Of a stretch of DNA of 38,207 bases, positions 30,950-38,207 are shown piece by piece (the first letter of the stretch is position 1; each line of letters opens with the position of its first letter). Source of the DNA: Candidatus Zixiibacteriota bacterium (lineage in GTDB: Bacteria; Zixibacteria; MSB-5A5; WJJR01). A model generated the notes under the pieces. The model did not search any database. It was not told where the DNA came from and saw only the letters and a program-made list of their open reading frames with translations. The stretch spans positions 1 to 38,207 of the forward strand of contig JACRMA010000014.1 of the NCBI GenBank assembly GCA_016235085.1, given 5' to 3'. The position numbers were made by a program, and so were the translations under genes.

Positions 30950-33124
30950 CTAATGAGAGCGTTTGGCTTCTTCCTCGCGTCTCGTGTCTCGGGCATTGCG
31001 ATGGATGGGGCACACTTTGAGCGTATCCGACGGGTTTGTGTAGACTTCCTGGTGCGTGTCCGGGCAGTACTCGGTGGCCCGGAACCCGGATCGGTCGCAG
31101 GCACGATCGAAGTAGATGCCATCCGGCACCGGGAAATCGATGGGGGGGAGGTCGCGCGTGGCGAATTTCATGAACGCGGTCCAGATCGGCAGCGAGGTCG
31201 CCGCCCCGGTACCGGTTCTGTCGCCGCCGATGGGGGTCTTTAGATCGTATCCGACCCAAACTCCGCAGGTGATCTGCGGCGTGAATCCGACAAACCAGTT
31301 ATCCATATATTCATTCGATGTCCCGGTTTTGCCGGCGGCCGGACGAGTGAACCCCAACCGGCGGGCCGATGCGCCTGTACCCCGGTCGATTACCGACTTC
31401 AACACATGCAAGACCGTGTAAGCCGTCTGCGCCGGGATCACGTCTGTCCGCTCCGGCACGCGACGCTGCTCGATGACCTTGCCAAAGCGATCGGTGATCT
31501 TCCGGATCAGCGTTGGTGTCGTATGGATTCCGCCTCCGGGGAACGTCGAGTAAGCACTGGTGAGATCGTAGACGGTGACCTCTGACGTACCGATGGCAAT
31601 TGATGGGACCGCCCGCAGTGGCGTCGAAATTCCCATCTTTTTGGCGTAGCGGACGGCATTGACCGGATCGACCTTCTGAAGCAGCTTGATCGCCACGATA
31701 TTGCGTGATTCCTGATACCCCTGCCGGATCGTAATCGGTCCTTTGTATTCGTGGTCAAAGTTCTCAGGACTCCATTCGCCTGATCCCGGAATGAAGATTG
31801 TAAACGGGGTATCGAAGATCGTGTCGGTTGGCTTGTACCCGGCCTGCACGGCCGCGGTGAGCACAAACGGCTTGAAGGCGGAACCGGGCTGCCGGAGCGC
31901 CTGAGTGGCGCGATTGAACTGGCTTTCCAGGAAGTCGTAGCCGCCGACCATTGCCAGGACGCCGCCGTCTTTGTTGTTGATGGCGACCAGTGCTGATTGC
32001 AGCTTCTTGTGAACGCGGATCATCTTACCGCTGACGCTGTCGTACACCACGATGGTGAAGCGCGGATCGTCCGGCCTATGCCGTGCTTCCACGGCTCCGC
32101 GCAACGAATCCAGCCGCTTGCGAACAACTTCCTCGGCCTCGCGTTGCATTGCGGTGTCGATGGTTGTGTACACCGACCATCCTTCTGAGTAGAAATCCTG
32201 GTCCCCGTAGTGGAGTTCGAGGTAGCGCCGGATCTCCTCTGCGAAGTAGTCGCCCGTCTGTCGCATGCCGCCATCGGAGACCAATGTGATCGGCACTTGA
32301 ACCAGGGAGTCATAGGTCTTCTGATCAAGGTCACCGACGGTCAGCAGCGAACGCAGGACCATGTTGCGCCGATCCAGGGCCTTGTCCATGTCCCGCAACG
32401 GGGAGAAACGGGACGGGGCCGGAAGCAACCCGACGAGTGTGGCGCTTTCATCCCAGTCCAGATCTGCCGCTAGCTTACCGAAGTACGTACGCGCGGCCGC
32501 CTCGATGCCGTAGGCACCCCCGCCGTAGTACACCTGGTTGAGATACATCTCCAGGATCTCGTTTTTGGCGTAACGGCGTTCCAGGCGAATCGCGGTCATC
32601 CACTCTTTGACCTTGCGGGCAATTGTCCGTTCCTGGGTGAGGAATAGAAGCCGCGCCAATTGCTGGGTTATGGTCGAGCCGCCCTGGGGACGCCGTCCGG
32701 TCATTGGCCGCAAGACCACACCCCGCACAATTGCGGTCCACTCGACGCCCCAATGATGGTAGAAGTCACGATCCTCCGAGGCGAGGAGTGACTTGATCAT
32801 GAACGGAGAGATCTTCTCGAATGGGGTGAGCACCCGCCGTTCCGTGTAGAAGTCATAAAAGGGCTGGTCATTGCGGTCGAAGAGCCGTGTGGACAGACGC
32901 GGCTTGATGTTGTAGACGCGTTCGATGGAGGGGAGATCTTTGCGATAGCCCCATACGGTGATTCCCACTGCGGCGACGACTGCGCCGAATGCGCCTATGA
33001 ATGCCCAAAGAATCAGCAGGCGAATGCGGTGCCAGCGCATCTTGCGCCGCGTCCGCCGCTTTTCCTCGGAGGCCTTTCTGTCAGGATAGACTTGGAAGTC
33101 CCACTGATGTTCTGGCTCGGACAT
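30950..33124 (-). CDS. Class A penicillin-binding protein (PBP1A family)
   Basis: This bifunctional enzyme polymerises glycan strands and crosslinks peptides in the periplasm. A charged cytoplasmic tail precedes one membrane segment (LLILWAFIGAFGAVVAAVGITVWGY, about residues 32-56). The GT51 domain has SEDRDFYHHWGVEW, GGSTITQQLARLLFLTQERT and KNEILEMYLNQVYYGGGAYGIEAAARTYFG. The transpeptidase domain has the active serine in GSAFKPF, SRN in QESRNIVA, and KTGTSNEYMDNWFVGFTP. The C-terminus holds three cysteines. Length 724, ATG behind AAGGAA. It is convergent with deoC and divergent from tyrS. Confidence 0.95.
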   Translation of the reverse strand: MSEPEHQWDFQVYPDRKASEEKRRTRRKMRWHRIRLLILWAFIGAFGAVVAAVGITVWGYRKDLPSIERVYNIKPRLSTRLFDRNDQPFYDFYTERRVLTPFEKISPFMIKSLLASEDRDFYHHWGVEWTAIVRGVVLRPMTGRRPQGGSTITQQLARLLFLTQERTIARKVKEWMTAIRLERRYAKNEILEMYLNQVYYGGGAYGIEAAARTYFGKLAADLDWDESATLVGLLPAPSRFSPLRDMDKALDRRNMVLRSLLTVGDLDQKTYDSLVQVPITLVSDGGMRQTGDYFAEEIRRYLELHYGDQDFYSEGWSVYTTIDTAMQREAEEVVRKRLDSLRGAVEARHRPDDPRFTIVVYDSVSGKMIRVHKKLQSALVAINNKDGGVLAMVGGYDFLESQFNRATQALRQPGSAFKPFVLTAAVQAGYKPTDTIFDTPFTIFIPGSGEWSPENFDHEYKGPITIRQGYQESRNIVAIKLLQKVDPVNAVRYAKKMGISTPLRAVPSIAIGTSEVTVYDLTSAYSTFPGGGIHTTPTLIRKITDRFGKVIEQRRVPERTDVIPAQTAYTVLHVLKSVIDRGTGASARRLGFTRPAAGKTGTSNEYMDNWFVGFTPQITCGVWVGYDLKTPIGGDRTGTGAATSLPIWTAFMKFATRDLPPIDFPVPDGIYFDRACDRSGFRATEYCPDTHQEVYTNPSDTLKVCPIHRNARDTRREEEAKRSH

Positions 33125-33171
33125 TGTTCCTTCTACACCAACCGGTCCACAACCGGCCCAGGTTCGTATGC

Positions 33172-33200
33172 AGCATTCCCCTGTGCCGAAGCGGCGTCAA
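33172..33200 (-). promoter_or_regulatory. Possible promoter for the penicillin-binding protein gene
   Basis: On the minus strand TTGACG (5 of 6), 17 bases, then AATGCT (3 of 6). It lies in the 155-base divergent region between the PBP gene and tyrS. The -10 box is weak. Confidence 0.25.
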
Positions 33201-33211
33201 GGAAAAAGCGC

Positions 33212-33240
33212 TTGCCGACTCCCGAAGCGTCGTCTATCAT
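33212..33240 (+). promoter_or_regulatory. Predicted promoter of the tyrS-prfB unit
   Basis: TTGCCG (4 of 6), 17 bases, then TATCAT (5 of 6), about 40 bases before the tyrS ATG. The leader is too short for a T-box. Confidence 0.5.
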
Positions 33241-33279
33241 GGGTGAACCTGTTCGGGCAACTGGACTTGGGCGAAACCT

Positions 33280-34497
33280 ATGAAACCGTTCGATGAACAA
33301 ATCGCGATCATTAAGATGGGCACGGTGGAAACTCTGCCTGATGGCGAGATCGAAAAGAAGCTCAAGCTCAGTATCGAAAAGAATCGTCCGCTCCGCGTCA
33401 AACAAGGCTTCGATCCGACGGCCCCTGACATCCATTTGGGGCATACCGTCGGACTGAGGAAGTTAAAACAATTTCAGGATTTGGGCCACCAGATCGTCCT
33501 CATCGTCGGGGATTATACCGGCATGGTCGGGGACCCGTCGGGGCGTTCGGCCACCCGGCCCCAGTTGACCGAGGAGGAGGTCCGGCGGCACGCCGAGACT
33601 TACCAGAAACAGTTCTTCAAGGTTCTCGACCGGTCCAGGACCGAAGTTCGGTGGAATGGCGAGTGGTTCTCGAAGATGTCGTTTGCCGAGATCATGAAGC
33701 TGGCCTCCCGAATTACGGTGGCGCGTATGCTGGAGCGCGATGACTTCGAGAAGCGCTACCGGGCCGGCGAACCGATTTCGATTCACGAGATGTTTTACCC
33801 ACTCATGCAGGCCTACGATTCTGTCGCGATCAAGGCCGACATCGAAATCGGCGGCACCGACCAGAAGTTCAACCTGCTGACGGGGCGGCAAATTCAAATC
33901 GACTATGGCCAGGAGCCACAGGGGGTTCTGACTCTGCCCATCTTGCCCGGGACCGATGGCGTCCTGCGGATGAGCAAATCCACCGGCAACTACATCGGCA
34001 TCGACGAATCTCCGGAAGAGATGTTCGGCAAGACCATGTCGATCCCCGACAACCTGATCGTCTCGTATTTCGAGCTGGTCGCTGACGTGCCGTTCGAGCG
34101 CTTGCAGGAGATCAAACGCCTGATGCAGAACGGCGGAGTCAATCCCCGGGACCTCAAAATGGAACTGGGGGAATCTTTGGTGCGTATGTACCACGGCAGC
34201 GATGCCGCCGGCGCTGCGCGCGAGGGATTTGTCCGGCAATTTTCGCAGCGCCAGGTCCCGACTGATATCGAGACGTGCATCGTCGCTACTTCGGATGGAC
34301 AAATGCGGCTGGCCGAAGTGATTGTCAAGGCCGGTGGCGCGGCCACCCTGGGTGAAGCCAAGCGTAAGATCGAGCAGGGGGGAGCGCGAATTGACGACAC
34401 ACCGTTCACTGACCCCCAGGGAATGGTGGAAACCGCGCGTCCGTTTCTCCTGAACGTGGGAAAGCGCTTCTACCGCAAAATCGAATTCAAAAGATAG
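33280..34497 (+). CDS. tyrS: Tyrosyl-tRNA synthetase
   Basis: TyrRS charges tRNA-Tyr. The 405-residue class I enzyme contains the HIGH-like motif in FDPTAPDIHLGHTVGLRKLKQFQDLGH. It also has DYTGMVGDPSGRSATRP, a tRNA/tyrosine-binding region EMFYPLMQAYDSVAIKADIEIGGTDQKFNLLTGR, and the KMSKS loop in the form RMSKSTGNYIG. A C-terminal S4-like domain (VIVKAGGAATLGEAKRKIEQGGARIDDTPF) binds the tRNA. This arrangement fits the TyrZ-like type. ATG has only a weak Shine-Dalgarno. prfB follows after 11 bases. Confidence 0.95.
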   Translation: MKPFDEQIAIIKMGTVETLPDGEIEKKLKLSIEKNRPLRVKQGFDPTAPDIHLGHTVGLRKLKQFQDLGHQIVLIVGDYTGMVGDPSGRSATRPQLTEEEVRRHAETYQKQFFKVLDRSRTEVRWNGEWFSKMSFAEIMKLASRITVARMLERDDFEKRYRAGEPISIHEMFYPLMQAYDSVAIKADIEIGGTDQKFNLLTGRQIQIDYGQEPQGVLTLPILPGTDGVLRMSKSTGNYIGIDESPEEMFGKTMSIPDNLIVSYFELVADVPFERLQEIKRLMQNGGVNPRDLKMELGESLVRMYHGSDAAGAAREGFVRQFSQRQVPTDIETCIVATSDGQMRLAEVIVKAGGAATLGEAKRKIEQGGARIDDTPFTDPQGMVETARPFLLNVGKRFYRKIEFKR

Positions 34498-34508
34498 AGA
34501 GTGCTCCG

Positions 34509-35625
34509 ATGGAACTCCTCGAAACAATCGATCAGAAATTGGCCCGCTTGCGGAGGTTTCTTTGACATCGACGGTCTGACCGCGAAGATCGCCGCATTGG
34601 AAGAGAAGACCACTGCCGATGGATTCTGGAACAACAACGAAGCCGCCCGCAAGACGCTAAAGGAAATCGCCCTCGCCAAGTCCTGGGCGGACGGCTTCCG
34701 CACGCTGGTCAGCCGCAAGGAAGACGCCGCCGGTCTCTGGGAAATGGCGAGCGAGGAGAAGGATCCTGCGGCCATGGCTGATGCCGAGGCTGAGGCGCGC
34801 GCCCTGGCGACCGATGTTGACGCATTCGAATTCAAGAGCCTGTTGTCCGGCGAGGACGATCACAATGACGCCATTCTGACGATCCACTCCGGCGCCGGCG
34901 GCACCGAATCATGTGACTGGGCGGAGATGCTGCTACGCATGTACACCCGCTGGATTGAGCGCCATGGCCTCCAGTACGATACGCTCGACTATAGCTCCGG
35001 CGAGTCGGCGGGAATCAAGTCCGCAACACTCGAAGTCAAAGGGGAGTTTGCCTACGGGTATCTGAAGGCGGAGATCGGTGTGCATCGTCTCGTCCGGATA
35101 TCGCCGTTTGATGCCAACAAACGCCGTCACACCTCGTTTGCGTCGATCTTTGTAATCCCAGAGGCTGGCGAGGACGTTGCGATCGAGATCAAGGACGAGG
35201 ACGTGCGCGTGGACACGTTTCGCGCGTCCGGCGCCGGCGGGCAGCACGTCAACAAGACTTCGTCGGCGGTGAGGATTACACACGAGCCCACCGGCATCGT
35301 AGTGCAATGCCAGACCGAACGCTCCCAGCACAAGAACCGTGAGTCCGCATTCAAGGTCCTGCGGGCACGCCTCTATCAGCTCGAACGGGAGAAAGAACAA
35401 GCCAAGATGGCCGAGATCGAGAAGAGCAAGAAGAAGATTGAGTGGGGCTCCCAGATCCGATCCTACGTTTTCCAGCCGTACCAGATGGTCAAGGACCATC
35501 GCACCGACATCGAGACATCCAATGTGCAAGCGGTGATGGACGGTGATCTTGATCCGTTTATCGAAGGATATCTCAGTCACGGTACCGTCGAGAACGCGGT
35601 GACATCGGGCGGAGAAAAGAAGTGA
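34509..35625 (+). CDS. prfB: Peptide chain release factor 2 with programmed +1 frameshift
   Basis: RF2 ends translation at UGA and UAA. The gene starts at ATG 34509 (MELLETIDQKLARLRRFL), meets TGA at 34563, and continues after a +1 shift as DIDGLTAKIAALEEKT. The shift makes a 371-residue protein. The SPF codon-recognition motif is in RLVRISPFDANKRRHTSFAS, and the catalytic GGQ in RASGAGGQHVNKTSSAVRITH. The track start (GTG 34501) misses the real N-terminus. Internal TGA readthrough is autoregulated: low RF2 favours the shift. Genuine, not an error. Confidence 0.96.
34552..34566 (+). promoter_or_regulatory. prfB: RF2 programmed frameshift site
   Basis: GGAGG-TTT-CTT-TGA-C reproduces the E. 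coli layout: a Shine-Dalgarno-like stimulator three bases before CTT, then an in-frame TGA followed by C. The ribosome slips from CTT to TTT and reads GAC next. Confidence 0.93.
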
Positions 35626-35656
35626 TCGATCGCGTGACGATTGGAGGAATCCTCAA

Positions 35657-36013
35657 ATGGCGATTCTGCTGATCATCGTCGGTTTGGCCGCCGGCATTCT
35701 GTCGGGAATCCTGGGTATCGGTGGCGGCTTGCTGATCGTTCCGGCGTTGGTTTTCCTTTGTGGCCTGTCGCAAAAGCAGGCGCAAGGAACGTCGCTTGCC
35801 ATTCTCCTCTTACCCATTGGCATACTGGCGGTCATCGAATACTATCGCGCCGGAAATATCGACTTGAAAATGGCGGGGCTCGTCGCGCTGGGGTTCGTGT
35901 TTGGTGCCTATGGCGGCGCGCTCATTGCCAATCATGTCTCCGATGACATTCTCAAGAGGGTCTTTGCCGTCTTTCTCGTCCTGATTGCGGCGAAGATGTT
36001 TTTTGGCAAGTAG
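35657..36013 (+). CDS. TauE/SafE-family membrane protein, half-size
   Basis: The protein is 118 residues, almost entirely hydrophobic, with about four membrane segments. It contains the family motif GILSGILGIGGGLLIVPALVFLCGLSQKQAQGTSLA, followed by EYYRAGNIDLKMAGLVALGFVFGAYGGALIANHVSDDILKRVFAVFLVLIAAKMF. Full TauE/SafE proteins have two such repeats in about 250 residues, so this is a one-repeat version that may work as a dimer. Substrate is unknown; sulfite or sulfonate export is only the family name. ATG lies nine bases after GGAGG, in line with prfB. Confidence 0.85.
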   Translation: MAILLIIVGLAAGILSGILGIGGGLLIVPALVFLCGLSQKQAQGTSLAILLLPIGILAVIEYYRAGNIDLKMAGLVALGFVFGAYGGALIANHVSDDILKRVFAVFLVLIAAKMFFGK

Positions 36014-36082
36014 CATCATCCTTCGTGCTCATACTGTGGCGCCCTGAGTCGTCCGCCGCACGAAGCGGAGGTCCTTCCTATC

Positions 36083-36469
36083 ATGCGAACCAACATTTCC
36101 TCCGATGCCCCGTGGGAGCCGATTGTCGGTTACAGCCGTGCCGTGAAAGTCGATCTCCATGTTTTCGTCGCCGGGACAACCGGGACGGTGAATGGCAAGG
36201 TTGTCGGTCCCGGACTTTACGAGCAGACGGTTCAGGCGATACGGAATGTGGAATCGGCCTTGACGAAAGCCGGCGGATCGTTGAAGGACGTGGTGCGAAC
36301 CCGTGTCTTCGTTACGGATATCAGCCAATGGGAGGAGGCGGCGCGCGCGCATGGCGAGTTCTTTCGCGAGATTCGCCCGGCCTGCACGATGCTGGCCGTC
36401 GCCGCACTTGTCGATCCGAGCATGGTAGTCGAAGTTGAGGTCGATGCAATACTGGGTGAGGCGTCTTAG
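36083..36469 (+). CDS. Rid-family protein (YjgF/YER057c/UK114 fold)
   Basis: The 128-residue protein shows the Rid fold pattern: GYSRAVKVDLHVFVAGTTGTVNGKVVGPGLYEQTVQAIRNVESALTKAGGSLKDVVRTRVFVTDISQWEEAARAHGEFF. RidA itself deaminates reactive enamines and needs an arginine in its PARS motif. Here the place reads RPACTML, so the arginine is cysteine and imine deaminase activity should not be assumed. GGAGG is upstream at slightly long spacing. Its stop overlaps the miaB stop on the opposite strand. Confidence 0.88.
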   Translation: MRTNISSDAPWEPIVGYSRAVKVDLHVFVAGTTGTVNGKVVGPGLYEQTVQAIRNVESALTKAGGSLKDVVRTRVFVTDISQWEEAARAHGEFFREIRPACTMLAVAALVDPSMVVEVEVDAILGEAS

Positions 36470-37851
36470 CCGGGACTGCCAAGTAGTGTGTGCGGTGTGG
36501 CCTCGTTGATCCGCACTTCGCAAAAGTCGCCGATCCGTCGCGTGGGGTCGGGAAATACCACAATCGCATTACCGTCAGTGCGCGCGCGCCATTCCGCAGA
36601 ATTCTTCCGGCTTTCGCCCTCGATGAGTACGCGGAGGGTTTTGCCGACCATCGCCTGATGGTGCTTCAGCGAGATGTCTTTCTGAACCGCGACAAGATGC
36701 GTGACGCGCTCTGATTTGACGGCGTCGGGCACATCATCCGCCCAAAGTTTCGCAGCAATCGTTCCCTGGCGTTCGGAGTACTTGAAGATAAACGCCGAGT
36801 CGAATTCCACAGCACGCATGACTTCCTCGGTCTCGGTGAATTCCGCGTCATTCTCGGTCGGGAAGCCGCAGATGATATCTGTCGTCAGCGACACACCGGG
36901 GATAGTCTCACGAATCAAGTCGGCGAGCCGCAGAAACTCATCACGCGTGTAATCGCGGTTCATCTTCTTGAGCACACGGGTGGCGCCGGCCTGCAATGGC
37001 AGGTGAATGTGCGAGCAAAGCCGCTCGTTTCCGGCAATCGCATCCAGCAGTGGCCGGGGAAAATCTTTCGGATGTGGCGAGGTGAATCGCACCCGCTCGA
37101 TTCCATCAACCCCGGCGACGGCAAGCATCAAGTCGGCGAAACTGGTGCCGTCGCATTGGTATGAATTGACATTCTGGCCGAGAAGGGTGACCTGGCGGTA
37201 TCCCTGCGCGGCCAGACGGTGCGTCTCATCCACGATTCCCTTGGGATCGCGCGAGCGTTCACGCCCACGCGTGTAGGGGACAACACAGAAGGTGCAGAAG
37301 TTGTCGCAGCCGCGCATGACGGCGATCCACGCGTTGACACCGTCGACACGGGTTGGGGCGATGTCCTCGTACGTCTCGTATTCTGAGAGCTCAACCGCGG
37401 CGCCACGCTGGCGCATCCCGCGCGCGCGGCCGATCAGCTCCGGGAGCTGACGGTAGGCATCCGGGCCACAGATGAAATCGACAGCGGGGAACTTCAGCAG
37501 AATGTCTTCCTTCAAGTTCTGGGCCATGCAACCGAGAACCCCGACGATCAGATCATCGCGTGACTGTTTCTCCGCAACCAACGCGCCGAGCCGTGAGTAG
37601 ATGCGCAGATGTGCCGTCTCACGGATCGCGCAGGTATTGAAGAGAATGACGTCGGCATCGGTCTCCTCCGAAGTCAGGCTGTATCCGTTCTGACCCAAAA
37701 TCGATCCGACGAGCTCGGAGTCATACTCGTTCATCTGACAGCCGAACGTCTGGATGTTGACTTTCAGAAATGAGATGTCACGCCGTTCGGGTACTTCCGA
37801 ATTGCCTAGGTGATGACCAATCGAGGAACGGGCATTGTCTCTAATTACCAT
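36466..37851 (-). CDS. miaB: tRNA-2-methylthio-N6-isopentenyladenosine synthase
   Basis: MiaB adds a methylthio group to i6A37 of tRNAs reading UNN codons. The N-terminal UPF0004 domain holds three cluster cysteines (TFGCQMNEYDSE, FNTCAIRE, GVLGCMAQNLK). The radical-SAM site is RGCDNFCTFCVVPYTRG. Later come LLGQNVNSY, HIHLPLQAGATRVLKKMNRDYT and TDIICGFPTE. The C-terminal TRAM domain is short. Length 461. The MiaB subtype fits better than MtaB or RimO because of CQMNEYDS and the context. The ATG overlaps the upstream stop (TAATG), adding about 30 atypical residues. Confidence 0.94.
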   Translation of the reverse strand: MVIRDNARSSIGHHLGNSEVPERRDISFLKVNIQTFGCQMNEYDSELVGSILGQNGYSLTSEETDADVILFNTCAIRETAHLRIYSRLGALVAEKQSRDDLIVGVLGCMAQNLKEDILLKFPAVDFICGPDAYRQLPELIGRARGMRQRGAAVELSEYETYEDIAPTRVDGVNAWIAVMRGCDNFCTFCVVPYTRGRERSRDPKGIVDETHRLAAQGYRQVTLLGQNVNSYQCDGTSFADLMLAVAGVDGIERVRFTSPHPKDFPRPLLDAIAGNERLCSHIHLPLQAGATRVLKKMNRDYTRDEFLRLADLIRETIPGVSLTTDIICGFPTENDAEFTETEEVMRAVEFDSAFIFKYSERQGTIAAKLWADDVPDAVKSERVTHLVAVQKDISLKHHQAMVGKTLRVLIEGESRKNSAEWRARTDGNAIVVFPDPTRRIGDFCEVRINEATPHTLLGSPG

Positions 37852-38207
37852 TATCGTGTCCGAGCTAGTGCCCCTCGGGATCTAAGTTTGCGGGATTCCA
37901 AATAGCCCTCGCAACGGTCGAGCGCGCCCTTAGCGCGTTCACAAAACTCGACTCCGCCCCTGGGGCGATGCCAGTTGATATTCCGAGTATCGAAGGCGAG
38001 TTTACGGATGGTGCGTGTAACTACGTCTAATTGGGAGAACAAGTAGGCAAAGGATATCGCCCATAGGTTCGGGACATAATGAACAAATCGATTTCGCGTA
38101 GATCGATGGAAACGCAATAGCGTTTGAAAGTCCGCATTGCACAGCTGGAGGGGGCTGCTTAACATCGTTTGCCTCATCCATTGGCTGTCTCGTGCTCTCT
38201 TCAAGGC
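37851..38207 (-). CDS. Unknown protein, C-terminal part (5' end outside window)
   Basis: The frame is open to the window edge on the minus strand; the TTG the track uses as a start is probably internal. The visible 118 residues include LLRFHRSTRNRFVHYVPNLWAISFAYLFSQLDVVTRTIRKLAFDTRNINWHRP. The RN-x-FVH-x-xP-x-xW pattern recalls small uncharacterised helical proteins, often described only as hypothetical. No function is assigned. Its TAA overlaps the miaB ATG (TAATG), so it is translationally coupled to miaB. Confidence 0.6.
   Translation of the reverse strand, partial: ALKRARDSQWMRQTMLSSPLQLCNADFQTLLRFHRSTRNRFVHYVPNLWAISFAYLFSQLDVVTRTIRKLAFDTRNINWHRPRGGVEFCERAKGALDRCEGYLESRKLRSRGALARTR

Noticed and set aside
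33125-33279. T-box leader for tyrS
   Set aside because: The divergent gap is only 155 bases, the predicted promoter leaves about 30 bases of leader, and no T-box core sequence is seen.
34563-34565. TGA in prfB as a nonsense mutation or reassigned codon
   Set aside because: The surrounding GGAGG-TTT-CTT-TGA-C matches the known RF2 frameshift site and the frame changes by +1 exactly there.

Overview
This 38.2 kb window is the main transcription and translation cluster of a bacterium, followed by a short stretch of ordinary metabolic and housekeeping genes. By eye the GC content is close to 60%. The gene order L1-L10-L12-rpoB-rpoC, rpsL-rpsG-fusA, S10-spc-alpha in one uninterrupted run is typical of bacteria generally. 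Zinc-type S14, S4 and L36, a short (LID-less) adenylate kinase, a wild-type rifampicin region in RpoB, and frequent TTG/GTG starts fit an uncultured lineage such as an FCB-type candidate phylum. That placement is a guess. The phylum cannot be settled from the sequence alone.

Layout: 1-198 is the 3' end of rplA. 250-9200 is rplJ-rplL-rpoB-rpoC. 9309-12579 is rpsL-rpsG-fusA. 12775-28703 is the complete S10-spc-alpha run: rpsJ, rplCDWB, rpsS, rplV, rpsC, rplP, rpmC, rpsQ, rplNXE, rpsZ, rpsH, rplFR, rpsE, rpmD, rplO, secY, adk, map, infA, rpmJ, rpsMKD, rpoA, rplQ. A strong intrinsic terminator at 28727-28759 closes it. There is no tuf gene between fusA and rpsJ.

Downstream lie a small membrane-anchored unknown protein, a phosphopentomutase (deoB) and deoC, which together form a nucleoside/deoxyribose-phosphate catabolic unit. 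A convergent class A penicillin-binding protein follows. Divergent from it is a tyrS-prfB-TauE/SafE-Rid run. Finally, on the minus strand, a partial unknown gene is translationally coupled to miaB.

Three genes are broken in this sequence. rpoC lacks about 51 codons, including the catalytic NADFDGD motif. deoB lacks about 52 codons near its N-terminus. secY carries one extra base. RpoC and SecY are essential, so I read these as assembly or consensus errors rather than biology. prfB also reads as broken, but there the interruption is the classic programmed +1 frameshift and is genuine.

The most interesting non-coding structure is the 272-base rpsG-fusA gap. A near-perfect intrinsic terminator ends three bases before the fusA start codon and overlaps a competing hairpin, as in an attenuator. 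Two nearly identical 9-bp hairpins (TCYTGTCCC-GAAT-stem), one before rpsL and one before rplN, are also unexplained. No intergenic stretch exceeds 300 bases. I saw no tRNA, rRNA, CRISPR array, insertion sequence or phage gene.
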